From: Sulfurimonas sp.
GTDB taxonomy: Bacteria > Campylobacterota > Campylobacteria > Campylobacterales > Sulfurimonadaceae
Reading direction: 5' to 3'
Length of the DNA stretch: 9,477 bases
Assembly (NCBI GenBank): GCA_021648465.1
Contig: JAKISR010000064.1
Coordinates: 1-9,477 of the forward strand
Shown here: in pieces, positions 1 through 6,773 of the stretch
Numbering within the stretch: the stretch's first letter is position 1
Layout of the letters: each line of letters begins with the position of its first letter
Program-made: the position numbers and the translations under genes
The notes under the pieces: generated by a model
Databases searched by the model: none
Told to the model about the DNA's origin: nothing
What the model saw: only the letters and a program-made list of their open reading frames with translations

Positions 1-67
1 ACCAAGAAAATCTCTCAATTGGAGAACTCCAAATGAAGTTTTTTATGGATTAGAAGCAGCAGCTTAA
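1..67 (+). CDS. Transposase C-terminal end (partial), probably IS30 family
   Basis: Only the last 21 codons are in the window (frame starting at base 2, stop TAA at 65-67). They read PRKSLNWRTPNEVFYG followed by LEAAA. The R-P-R-K-x-L-x-W/Y-x-T-P-x-E-V-F pattern is the usual C-terminus of IS30-type DDE transposases, just after the catalytic core. IS3-type OrfB proteins end in a related way (RPHSSLxYxTPxEF), so that family is the main alternative. The IS30 reading is favoured because a sequence resembling an IS30 right end follows about 30 bases after the stop. Whether the rest of the gene is intact cannot be seen. Confidence 0.65.
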   Translation, partial: PRKSLNWRTPNEVFYGLEAAA

Positions 68-123
68 GGAAAAAATGATATGATTTTTTAACTTGAAAGT
101 TGCACTTCAGATTTAAATGTTGG
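1..123 (+). mobile_element. Right end of an IS30-like insertion sequence (partial)
   Basis: After the transposase stop at 67 comes a stretch around 99-123 beginning GTTGCACTTCAGATTTAAAT. As I recall them, IS30-family right inverted repeats have the form GTTGC...TTGAAT followed by a few bases, and this stretch resembles that. The left end is outside the window, so the exact boundary (about 119-125) and any target duplication cannot be fixed. What is seen is the partial transposase and the candidate end; the family is inferred. Confidence 0.45.
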
Positions 124-154
124 ATTTTATACTTATTATTAGTATTTAAATTGT

Positions 155-191
155 AAAAAGATGAAATTACAAATATTTTATATATCTTTTT
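155..191 (-). terminator. Possible weak AT-rich terminator after the YceI-like gene
   Basis: AAAAAGAT (155-162) and ATCTTTTT (184-191) are perfect 8-base complements around a 21-base AT-rich loop. Read on the minus strand, the 3' arm ends in a T run, and the structure lies about 26 bases beyond the stop of the 218-664 gene. The stem has a single G-C pair and the loop is long, so this is a weak candidate only. Confidence 0.25.
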
Positions 192-217
192 GTTATAATT
201 GGTATTTTAAAAAACTG

Positions 218-664
218 TTATGAACTACAAAGAATAGCTTCAATATCTGTTGTAATATTTATATTTAAATTATCCACTTTACCGCTTGCATTAAAAATAC
301 CATTTTTAAAGCTATACTTAAGAGGTGTTGTTGTCTTTTTATTATTAATTTTTATGTCTACTGTTATATATCCTGTTCTTGGTTTTTTCTTAACTCTAGG
401 GTCTGCTTTAATATCTGTAATCTTTATCTCTATTTTTTTATTGTCCTCAGTGGTAAAGCTTAAATAAGAACCAACTAAGATAGAACGAAAACTTTCTCCT
501 TTTTCTATAATAGAAATATATTTTACTTTACTTTTTACTTCAATATTGTCAATCTCTACTTTAAAATCACCTTTTTGTGAAAGCAAACAGTTTCCTTTTG
601 AACTAGCATTTACATAAGTGAGCATAGAGACCAATATAAATACTACTAAAATAATTTTTTTCAT
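218..664 (-). CDS. Secreted YceI-like protein (divergent)
   Basis: A 148-residue protein with a clear signal peptide: MKK, a hydrophobic stretch at about residues 4-17, and likely cleavage after A20 (VNA-SS), giving a periplasmic protein. The mature part resembles Campylobacterota YceI-family proteins in three places: C26-LLSQKGDFKVEI, the SILVGSYLSF segment (61-70), and the C-terminal VDIKINNKK...LKYSFKNGIFNASGKVDNLNI (102-135), which parallels the 'MNG-x-x-K-x-V-P-M-x-Y-x-x-x-D-G' strands of the family. YceI proteins are lipocalin-like barrels that bind polyisoprenoid or other amphiphilic ligands. This copy is shorter than the usual 180-190 residues and lacks recognisable central strands, so binding may differ. 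C26 and C146 could form a disulphide. An AAGGA Shine-Dalgarno (complement of about 670-675) supports the start. It lies 59 bases after the methyltransferase on the same strand. Family assignment is by eye and moderate. Confidence 0.6.
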   Translation of the reverse strand: MKKIILVVFILVSMLTYVNASSKGNCLLSQKGDFKVEIDNIEVKSKVKYISIIEKGESFRSILVGSYLSFTTEDNKKIEIKITDIKADPRVKKKPRTGYITVDIKINNKKTTTPLKYSFKNGIFNASGKVDNLNINITTDIEAILCSS

Positions 665-706
665 GATTTTCCTTCGTAAATTTTTTAATGGGAGTCTTGT
701 GAAAAA

Positions 707-712
707 AGTATA
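707..712 (-). promoter_or_regulatory. Candidate -10 box (TATACT) for the YceI-like gene
   Basis: On the minus strand, TATACT lies about 43 bases before the ATG at 664, in the gap after the methyltransferase stop. Campylobacterota housekeeping promoters usually have a -10 box without a conserved -35, so a -10 alone is what would be expected. It would let this gene be transcribed independently of the upstream methyltransferase. In DNA this AT-rich, chance matches are common. Confidence 0.3.
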
Positions 713-723
713 ACTAAGATAAG

Positions 724-1368
724 TTACAATTTTTTAAACAAAATTATGTTCTTAGTATTATGTTTAATTATCTCTAAATTAAATTCACTAGCAATATGCT
801 CAAATGTTGTTATATTGAAAAAACCTATATGTGTTATATCTCTAATATACCACCACTTTAAAAACTCATCATTATCATTCGGATGAAATGCACTCATTAA
901 AAGTAAGTAAGCATCTTTTTTTAAATGTATTAATAACTCTTTTAAAATCTCTAGTGGATTTTGTAAATGTTCAAACACTTCTGTTGAGAGAATTAAATCA
1001 TATTGTTTATCTATATAAATTTTCTTTGGAAAATAAAATAAATCATATCTGTCACACTTTACTTCACGATGTTCTAAAAGAATAGGTAAAACTTCACCTT
1101 CTCCACATCCGAAATCAAGTACAGTTTTTATCTCTTTGATATATGGTTCTATAAATTCATCAATCAAATTATTAAACATTTCTACATAACCTAAGGATTC
1201 AAGGTCATTATGATGTTTGTCATAATGTTTTTTTTCACAAACATTATTAATATAAAATTTTTTATCCAAAAATATATATTGACATACTAAACATTTATGA
1301 TAGATTTTTTTTGTTTTACCATCTACAATACTGTTTGTATTACTACTACATAGTTTACATCTTTTCAT
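724..1368 (-). CDS. Class I SAM-dependent methyltransferase with N-terminal zinc ribbon
   Basis: From the chosen start (MKRCKLC, 214 residues) the protein opens with a four-cysteine zinc ribbon, C4-x2-C7 and C26-x2-C29. A Rossmann methyltransferase core follows: SAM-binding motif I VLDFGCGEGE at about 83-92 and YDLILSTEVFEHL at 123-135 (motif IV region). A conserved-looking WWYIRDITHIGFFNITTFEHIA block occupies about 172-193; W-x-Y-x-x-D-x-T-H-x-x-F-F recurs in a methyltransferase family of unknown substrate whose members also carry an N-terminal CxxC pair. The substrate cannot be named. Start choice: the frame is open further upstream, with ATGs at 1380 and 1413. The 1413 start would overlap the ATG of the divergent phosphoesterase and adds 15 residues before the zinc ribbon. 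None of the three has a strong Shine-Dalgarno. The 1380 ATG sits where a transcript from the candidate -10 would begin, so a leaderless start there is the main alternative. Confidence 0.85.
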   Translation of the reverse strand: MKRCKLCSSNTNSIVDGKTKKIYHKCLVCQYIFLDKKFYINNVCEKKHYDKHHNDLESLGYVEMFNNLIDEFIEPYIKEIKTVLDFGCGEGEVLPILLEHREVKCDRYDLFYFPKKIYIDKQYDLILSTEVFEHLQNPLEILKELLIHLKKDAYLLLMSAFHPNDNDEFLKWWYIRDITHIGFFNITTFEHIASEFNLEIIKHNTKNIILFKKL

Positions 1369-1386
1369 TGAGAGAATCATAGCATT

Positions 1387-1405
1387 TTTATATCTTAGAT
1401 ATACT
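1387..1405. promoter_or_regulatory. Candidate overlapping bidirectional promoter
   Basis: A 15-base perfect odd palindrome, TATATCT-T-AGATATA (1389-1403), sits between the divergent methyltransferase and phosphoesterase. On the plus strand TATACT (1400-1405) ends 6 bases before the phosphoesterase ATG at 1412. On the minus strand TATAAA (1392-1387) ends 6 bases before the ATG at 1380. Both spacings would place the transcription start at, or next to, a start codon. No Shine-Dalgarno precedes either ATG. The boxes are seen; their activity is inferred. Confidence 0.4.
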
Positions 1406-1411
1406 TCATAC

Positions 1412-2521
1412 ATGAATCCTGTATTATTTTTTATTACTTTTTTTTCTGTTTTTATATTATTAAATTTTTATATATCTAAACGGCTTATAAAAAAATTAGA
1501 TATAAGTGATAAAGCTAAAAACTACTTAAATATTTTTCTAATTATTAATCTTCTTGGCATAGTAGGATATATATTAGCTAGATACTATATAGATACTTCA
1601 GGTTGGCTCTATTTTATTTTATCACTTCCAATAGGGATAGTTTTCTTACTATTTTGCACCACTCTCTTTTATGATTTATTTAGAATTTTTATCCAATACT
1701 CACCTATTTCTGATTCAAGAAGAAAATTTTTTAAAAAGTCACTAGATGTGTTTTCACTAGTAACGGCATCAGGACTAGGTATTAGATCACTATATGAAGC
1801 AAAAAATGTAAAACTTGAAGAGGTTCATATAAAAATTAAAAAATTAAAAAAAGCGTATACAATAGTTCAGCTTAGTGACTTACATATTAGTCCCTTAATT
1901 GATAAAGCTTATATGAATAATGTTGTAAATATAGTTAATAATATAAATGCTGATATAGTTGTTATTACAGGTGATTTAATAGATACAGCTGATGCAGAAG
2001 ATACTTTATATGAACTTACTAAATTAAAATCTAAATATGGAACTTATTTTATAGTTGGAAATCATGAATATTTTCATAATATAGAAAAAAGTATTAATTT
2101 AATTAAATCTTTAGGAATAAAAGTTCTTGAAAATGAAAATATTTATATTGGTGAAGATAATAATGGATTTAACCTTGCTGGAGTTTATGATTTATTTGGT
2201 TATAGAGTAAAAAAATATATACCAAATTTAAACAAAGCTCTTTTAAATAGAAAAGACTCTCCTACTATCCTACTTGCTCACCAACCAAAATTTATAAGTG
2301 AGGTTAAAGATGGAGTTGATTTAATGCTAAGTGGGCATACTCATGGGGGACAAATATACCCTTTTAAATTTTTAGTAAAACTCCAACAGCCTTATGTAAG
2401 CGGTCTTCATAAACACAATGAGAACTTACAAATATATGTAAATAGAGGTACAGGTTTTTGGGGACCACCAATGAGACTAGGTGTTTCTAGTGAAATCACT
2501 AAGATATTTATAGAACCTTAA
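1412..2521 (+). CDS. Membrane-anchored calcineurin-like metallophosphoesterase (YkuE/YaeI type)
   Basis: A 369-residue protein. Three hydrophobic segments (about 3-20, 40-57 and 66-90) precede SRRKFFKKSLDVFSLVTASG (102-121), whose S-R-R-x-F-x-K matches a twin-arginine motif followed by a mildly hydrophobic stretch. The catalytic domain (about 150-369) has the full metallophosphoesterase metal set: D156-x-H158 (SDLH), G187-D188 (TGDLID), G216-N217-H218-E219, H290 (LLAHQP) and G308-H309-T310-H311-G-G-Q. B. subtilis YkuE and E. coli YaeI are relatives with an N-terminal twin-arginine segment. The substrate is unknown; some related enzymes act on cell-wall or lipid precursors. The start at 1412 is the only ATG before the first hydrophobic segment and has no Shine-Dalgarno, which fits a leaderless transcript. 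The gene ends one base from the convergent HicA-like gene, with no room for a terminator. Confidence 0.9.
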   Translation: MNPVLFFITFFSVFILLNFYISKRLIKKLDISDKAKNYLNIFLIINLLGIVGYILARYYIDTSGWLYFILSLPIGIVFLLFCTTLFYDLFRIFIQYSPISDSRRKFFKKSLDVFSLVTASGLGIRSLYEAKNVKLEEVHIKIKKLKKAYTIVQLSDLHISPLIDKAYMNNVVNIVNNINADIVVITGDLIDTADAEDTLYELTKLKSKYGTYFIVGNHEYFHNIEKSINLIKSLGIKVLENENIYIGEDNNGFNLAGVYDLFGYRVKKYIPNLNKALLNRKDSPTILLAHQPKFISEVKDGVDLMLSGHTHGGQIYPFKFLVKLQQPYVSGLHKHNENLQIYVNRGTGFWGPPMRLGVSSEITKIFIEP

Positions 2522-2522
2522 T

Positions 2523-2783
2523 CTATAATTTATCTGGTGTTAAACCAATTTTCTCAAGATAGTGTTTAAGTTTTATAACAGAATCCTTGCTTAAATCATT
2601 ATTATGGGATAGAGCTAAAGTAAACTCCTCTTTATTAAAGACTATTTTTGCTTTATTATGTCTAGTTATATCTATTGACACTCCATAATGTTCCAACGCA
2701 CTTAATAATCTCTTCACGTCTATATTTCCTGATATTGGATGTTGGAATAATTTCTGTATCTTCATTTTAGACTTATGGCTCAT
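2523..2783 (-). CDS. HicA-like small protein, without HicB partner
   Basis: An 86-residue protein. The sequence KLFQHPISGNIDVKRLLSALEHYGVSIDI (11-39), a two-strand segment KAKIVFNKEEFTLALSH (44-60) and a final helix VIKLKHYLEKIGLTP (69-83) follow the layout of the small HicA-type proteins (dsRBD-like fold) that begin 'K-x-x-x-I-F-x-H-P-x-x-x-N-I-x-W-x-x-I-x-x-L-L'. HicA toxins are mRNA-cleaving RNases with one essential histidine; H60 or H42 could fill that role, but the usual GSH motif is not evident. No HicB antitoxin is encoded on either side: downstream is the convergent phosphoesterase (one-base gap) and upstream is a 97-base divergent promoter region. A strong AGGGAG Shine-Dalgarno precedes the ATG. 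It may be a degenerate or repurposed member; toxicity is not shown. Confidence 0.65.
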   Translation of the reverse strand: MSHKSKMKIQKLFQHPISGNIDVKRLLSALEHYGVSIDITRHNKAKIVFNKEEFTLALSHNNDLSKDSVIKLKHYLEKIGLTPDKL

Positions 2784-2802
2784 ATCGACTCCCTATATAT
2801 AC

Positions 2803-2820
2803 TTATACCTTATAGTATAA
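2803..2820. promoter_or_regulatory. Dyad over the HicA-like promoter (candidate operator)
   Basis: TTATAC (2803-2808) and GTATAA (2815-2820) are a perfect 6-base inverted repeat with a 6-base spacer. On the minus strand the repeat covers a good -10 box (TATACT, complement of 2814-2819) and the expected transcription start, about 23 bases before the ATG at 2783. A bound dimeric repressor here would block the promoter. The sequence is AT-rich, so a chance dyad is possible. Confidence 0.35.
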
Positions 2821-2852
2821 CATACTCTTTATATATCTAATTAAAGTTACGA

Positions 2853-2880
2853 TAGAATAACATAAACACAAAGGCTTTGT
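2853..2880 (+). promoter_or_regulatory. Candidate -10 box and Shine-Dalgarno for the sensor kinase operon
   Basis: TAGAAT (2853-2858) is a possible -10 box. AAAGG (2870-2874) lies 6 bases before the TTG start at 2881 and supports that start. The Shine-Dalgarno sits in a 13-base odd palindrome, ACAAAG-G-CTTTGT (2868-2880), that abuts the start codon. No -35 box is evident. Confidence 0.35.
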
Positions 2881-5646
2881 TTGAAAATAATATTATTTTT
2901 CATATTGTTTACATCATCACTTTTTGGCTCTTTAGAAAAAATTTCTATTCAACTAGAGTGGAAACATCAATTTCAATTTGCTGGATATTATGTTGCTAAA
3001 GAAAAAGGTTATTATAGAGATATTGGTCTTGATGTAGAGATAAAAGAGTTTACAAGCAACATCAATATTATAGATGATATTTTAAATCAGAAATCTACCT
3101 TTGGTGTATTGTCTTCTTCTACAATTTTAAGCAAACTTCAAGGTAAACCTTTAGTATTAGTTGCTTCATATTTTAAGCAAAATGCTTTAGTTTTAGCAAC
3201 AATACCATCTATTAAAAATATATCAAACTTAAAAAATAAAAAGATTATGCTAAATTCAAAACATATAGAAACTACTAGTATTGGAGCTATGCTTAAAAAA
3301 AATAATTTAAATAAATCTGATTATATTAATATAAAACATGATTATAACCTTGATAAGTTTATTAATGGAGAAGTTGATGCTATATCTATATTTATTTCAA
3401 ATCAACCATATTTACTAGATAAGCTAAATATAAAATATAATATTTTAAACCCATCTACTGAAGGGATTTACTCTTTTGATGGAGAATTATTTACTAGCAA
3501 AAAAATTGCGAACAATTCCATACACATGGTTGATGCATTTGCTAAAGCTACAAATAAAGGGTGGGAATATGCATTAAAACATAAAGAAGAGATAGTTGAG
3601 CTAATTTATAATAAATATTCAAATAATAAAAGTAAGGGTGCTCTTTTATATGAAGCTAAAAAAATTGAATATCTATTTAATACTGATATATTTAAAATAG
3701 GTGCTGTTGTACCTGCTCTTATAAAAATGAATGTACAGATGTATATAAATCTTGGACTCATTGATAAAAATATAGATATTTCTCAATCTTTATCTGAGTA
3801 TTTTTTAGAAGATATTAAAAAAAAGAAAAATATTAATTTTCAATATATTCCTAATTTTAATGCTAAAGAGCAAAAATATCTTAAAAACAAAAAACAAATT
3901 ACTGCTTGTATAAATCCCGATTGGATGCCATTTGAGAGTTTTTATAAAAATGAGCATATTGGAATTACAAATGACTACTTTAAATTATTTCAAAAAAAGA
4001 TGAATATTCCAATTAAAGTAATAAAAACAAAAACTTGGGAAGAATCTATAAAACTAATAAAAAATAGAGAATGCGATATTGTCTCTATAATTAAAGAGAC
4101 AAAAAAAAGAAAGAAATATTTAAATTTTAGTACAACATATTTAACTTCCCCTTTAGTAATTGTTACAAAATCTAATATTGCTCATATTTCAAAGATTAAT
4201 GATATAAAAACAAAATTAATCGCTATTAAAAAAGGATATGTATTTAATGATATTAAAAAAATATATCCTAAACTAAAAATTATAAATGTAAAAAACACAA
4301 AAGATGGATTACAAAAAGTAAAAAACAATGAAGTTTTTGCATATATAGGAACTTTAACAAGTATCAGTTATTTATTTCAAAAAGAGTTTGTAGGTGATTT
4401 AAAAATATCTGGAAAATTTGATAAATTATTTGAACTTAAACTTGGTATTAGAAATGATGATCCACAACTTTTAAATATATTTGAAAAAGTTTTAAATAAA
4501 ATTAGTGAAACTGAAAAACAAAATATTTTAAATAAATGGGTAGCAATAAAATATGAAAACGGCACTGACTATACTTTAATATGGCAAATTTTATTTATAT
4601 TTATCTTGATTATTTCTGTAACAATATATTGGAATAGACGATTATCACTATTAAATATTGAACTTATAGATGCAAGAAAAAAAGCAGAAGAAGCAACATT
4701 AACAAAATCAAACTTTTTAGCAAATATCTCTCATGAAATTAGAACTCCTATGAATTCTATAGTTAATATGGCGTATCTATCAAAAAATAAAGCTGTTGAT
4801 TCTACACAACTCAAATATCTTGAGGCGATAGAAAAGGCATCAAATAATCTACTTTTAACACTTAACAATATTTTAGATTTTTCTAAAGTTGAGGCGAATA
4901 AATTAGAACTAAACAAAGTTAAATTTACTTTATCTAAAGTACTTGATGATGTTAATGATGTTATGAAACCTAAAATATTTGAAAAAGATTTAGATTTTAG
5001 TATAATTTACGATGAATCAGTTTTTGTAAATTTTCACGGTGATGATTTTAAATTAACACAAATTCTTATAAATTTAATATCAAATGCTGTAAAATTTACA
5101 GATAAAGGTTATATTAACTTGTATATTAACCAAACTTCAGAAAAAAAAATTAGATTTTCAATATGCGATACAGGAATAGGAATCACGAAAAAACAGATAA
5201 ATAAAATATTTTTACCCTTTACACAAGCTGATTCAAGCATAACAAGAAAATATGGTGGTACTGGATTAGGGTTATCTATTACAAAGGAGCTTGTAGAATT
5301 AATGGATGGTAAGATTTGGATTGAAAGTAAAATTAATATTGGAAGTAAATTTATATTTGAAATTGAATTAGAAAAAAAATATACTCTTTCAAAAAAGAAA
5401 ATAGCTCTTGATTTAAAACAATATAAAAAGATTATATTTCAAAAAAAAGTTTTAGATGATAAAATTAAAGATGAATTATTTTTAAAACTTAAATCTGCTA
5501 TTATCTCAAGGCGACCATATATATGTAAACCAATTATTGATAAAATTGATGAGTATAGACTAAATAATGAGGATAAAAAACTATTTTTAAAAATAAAAAA
5601 TTTACTAAATAAATACAAATTTGATGAAGCAAGGGAGTTATTATAA
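2881..5646 (+). CDS. Sensor histidine kinase with tandem NMT1-like and SBP_bac_3-like periplasmic domains
   Basis: A 921-residue membrane kinase. The start is TTG, fixed by AAAGG six bases upstream, an in-frame stop at 2863-2865 and the signal peptide it creates (residues 1-16, cleavage near LFG-S). Residues about 20-240 are an NMT1/THI5-like binding domain (IQLEWKHQFQFAGYYVAKEKGYY, 23-45). Residues about 338-555 are a family-3 solute-binding domain (TACINPDWMPFE, 341-352). One transmembrane helix follows (about 564-583). The cytoplasmic part has a HisKA domain with NISHEIRTPMN and phosphoacceptor H618, then an ATPase domain with N735 (N-box), DTGIGI (763-768) and GGTGLGLSI (792-800). It should autophosphorylate in response to a small periplasmic ligand; NMT1-type domains elsewhere bind thiamine-precursor pyrimidines, but the ligand here is unknown. 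A helical tail (about 850-921) resembles the C-terminus found after the receiver in hybrid kinases, yet there is no receiver domain. The next gene overlaps by one base (TAATG). Confidence 0.92.
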   Translation: MKIILFFILFTSSLFGSLEKISIQLEWKHQFQFAGYYVAKEKGYYRDIGLDVEIKEFTSNINIIDDILNQKSTFGVLSSSTILSKLQGKPLVLVASYFKQNALVLATIPSIKNISNLKNKKIMLNSKHIETTSIGAMLKKNNLNKSDYINIKHDYNLDKFINGEVDAISIFISNQPYLLDKLNIKYNILNPSTEGIYSFDGELFTSKKIANNSIHMVDAFAKATNKGWEYALKHKEEIVELIYNKYSNNKSKGALLYEAKKIEYLFNTDIFKIGAVVPALIKMNVQMYINLGLIDKNIDISQSLSEYFLEDIKKKKNINFQYIPNFNAKEQKYLKNKKQITACINPDWMPFESFYKNEHIGITNDYFKLFQKKMNIPIKVIKTKTWEESIKLIKNRECDIVSIIKETKKRKKYLNFSTTYLTSPLVIVTKSNIAHISKINDIKTKLIAIKKGYVFNDIKKIYPKLKIINVKNTKDGLQKVKNNEVFAYIGTLTSISYLFQKEFVGDLKISGKFDKLFELKLGIRNDDPQLLNIFEKVLNKISETEKQNILNKWVAIKYENGTDYTLIWQILFIFILIISVTIYWNRRLSLLNIELIDARKKAEEATLTKSNFLANISHEIRTPMNSIVNMAYLSKNKAVDSTQLKYLEAIEKASNNLLLTLNNILDFSKVEANKLELNKVKFTLSKVLDDVNDVMKPKIFEKDLDFSIIYDESVFVNFHGDDFKLTQILINLISNAVKFTDKGYINLYINQTSEKKIRFSICDTGIGITKKQINKIFLPFTQADSSITRKYGGTGLGLSITKELVELMDGKIWIESKINIGSKFIFEIELEKKYTLSKKKIALDLKQYKKIIFQKKVLDDKIKDELFLKLKSAIISRRPYICKPIIDKIDEYRLNNEDKKLFLKIKNLLNKYKFDEARELL

Positions 5647-6773
5647 TGAAAGATAAACAAACTATATTAATTATAGATGATATTAAAGAAAATATTGATG
5701 TGTTAATGCAGTTTTTAAGTATGTATGATCTTATACCTGCACTAAATGGTCAAACAGCTATAGATATCGCCAATGAAGAAGAAAATATTGATTTAATTCT
5801 TTTAGACATAATGATGCCAAATCTTGATGGATTTGAAGTTTGTAAGGTTTTAAAAAATATTCCTAAATTAAAATATGTACCAATAATATTTTTAAGTGCA
5901 AAAAGTAAACAAGAAGATATACAAAAAGCATTTGAAATTGGTGGTTCTGATTATATTACGAAACCTTTTTATCCAAATGAGCTTTTATCTCGTGTAAATA
6001 CACATCTTAAATTAAGAGCTTATGAAAAGGATTTAGAATCAAAAATTCAAGAAGAAGTTCAAAAAAATCTTCTTAAAGAACAAATGATATGTCAACAATC
6101 AAAACAAGCAGCACTAGGTGAACTTCTTATGCATATCACACACCAGTGGAAACAACCTCTTTCCTCATTATCCTCTATAAATATTCTAAATAAAGCAAAA
6201 ATTGAAGCTGGGATACCTATTAGCTCTAAAGATAATTTAAAATCTATTAAAAAATCGGAGGATATTATAATGTTTATGTCAGAAACTATAAATACATTTA
6301 AAAATTTTTATATCCCTACAAATGGAAATAAAAGTTTTTATATATCTGAATCTGTTGCTGATATTTTGTCAATTATAGAAGCAACATTTTATTTTGATAA
6401 TATAAAAATATATGTCATTTCTCATGAAATTAAAAAAACTTTTGGCAATATAAATGAATTTTCACAAGTTATCTTTTCTATTTTAAATAATGCTCGAGAT
6501 ATATTTAGAATTAGAGATATAAAAATTGCAGAAATACATATATTGATTGAGACTAACAAAATATCTATTAAAGACAATGCTGGTGGCATAGATGAAGATT
6601 TACTTAAAGATATATTTTTACCATCAATTAGTACAAAAGACGGTAGTGGCATTGGTCTTTATCTCTCAAGAAATATTATTAAAAAAAATGGTGGTACTAT
6701 AACTGCATCAAATAGTAAAGATGGAGCAGTTTTTAATATTGATTTATCAAAAAAAGAGTCTATCTCTTCTTAA
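5646..6773 (+). CDS. Receiver domain fused to histidine kinase (REC-HK)
   Basis: A 375-residue cytoplasmic protein without a signal peptide or membrane helix. An N-terminal receiver domain (about 5-122) has the acidic pair D11-D12, phosphoacceptor D54 (LLLDIMMPNLDGFEV), S84 and K106 (TKPF). A coiled-coil-like linker (about 125-155) leads to the H-box LMHITHQWKQPLSS with phosphoacceptor H166, a type common in Campylobacterota. An ATPase domain follows with N281-N282 (ILNNARD), DNAGGI (310-315) and GSGIGLYLS (333-341), all intact. It is probably phosphorylated on D54 by the upstream kinase, which would modulate its own H166 activity. It has no DNA-binding output, so a further regulator must lie elsewhere. 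The ATG overlaps the preceding stop by one base and has AGGGAG upstream, so the two genes form a translationally coupled operon. Its 3' end overlaps the convergent methyltransferase by 14 bases. Confidence 0.92.
   Translation: MKDKQTILIIDDIKENIDVLMQFLSMYDLIPALNGQTAIDIANEEENIDLILLDIMMPNLDGFEVCKVLKNIPKLKYVPIIFLSAKSKQEDIQKAFEIGGSDYITKPFYPNELLSRVNTHLKLRAYEKDLESKIQEEVQKNLLKEQMICQQSKQAALGELLMHITHQWKQPLSSLSSINILNKAKIEAGIPISSKDNLKSIKKSEDIIMFMSETINTFKNFYIPTNGNKSFYISESVADILSIIEATFYFDNIKIYVISHEIKKTFGNINEFSQVIFSILNNARDIFRIRDIKIAEIHILIETNKISIKDNAGGIDEDLLKDIFLPSISTKDGSGIGLYLSRNIIKKNGGTITASNSKDGAVFNIDLSKKESISS

Noticed and set aside
888..1085. A 65-codon open frame on the plus strand
   Set aside because: It lies fully inside the methyltransferase gene on the other strand, whose motifs are clear. 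Its product has no recognisable features.
1369..1413. A start at 1413 for the zinc-ribbon methyltransferase
   Set aside because: It would overlap the divergent ATG at 1412 and both -10 candidates, and adds residues before the zinc ribbon that look non-conserved. Not excluded, as a weak AGGA lies 3 bases upstream of it.
4377..4916. Two open frames on the minus strand, 61-62 codons each
   Set aside because: Both are opposite the kinase coding sequence, which has continuous domains there. Serine- and phenylalanine-rich products are typical antisense shadows of AT-rich genes.
5439..5660. A 73-codon minus-strand frame at the kinase gene junction
   Set aside because: Antisense to the kinase tail; low-complexity S/F/L product and no upstream signals.
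6422..6652. A 76-codon minus-strand frame
   Set aside because: Antisense to the ATPase domain of the REC-HK gene, whose N-box and glycine motifs are intact.
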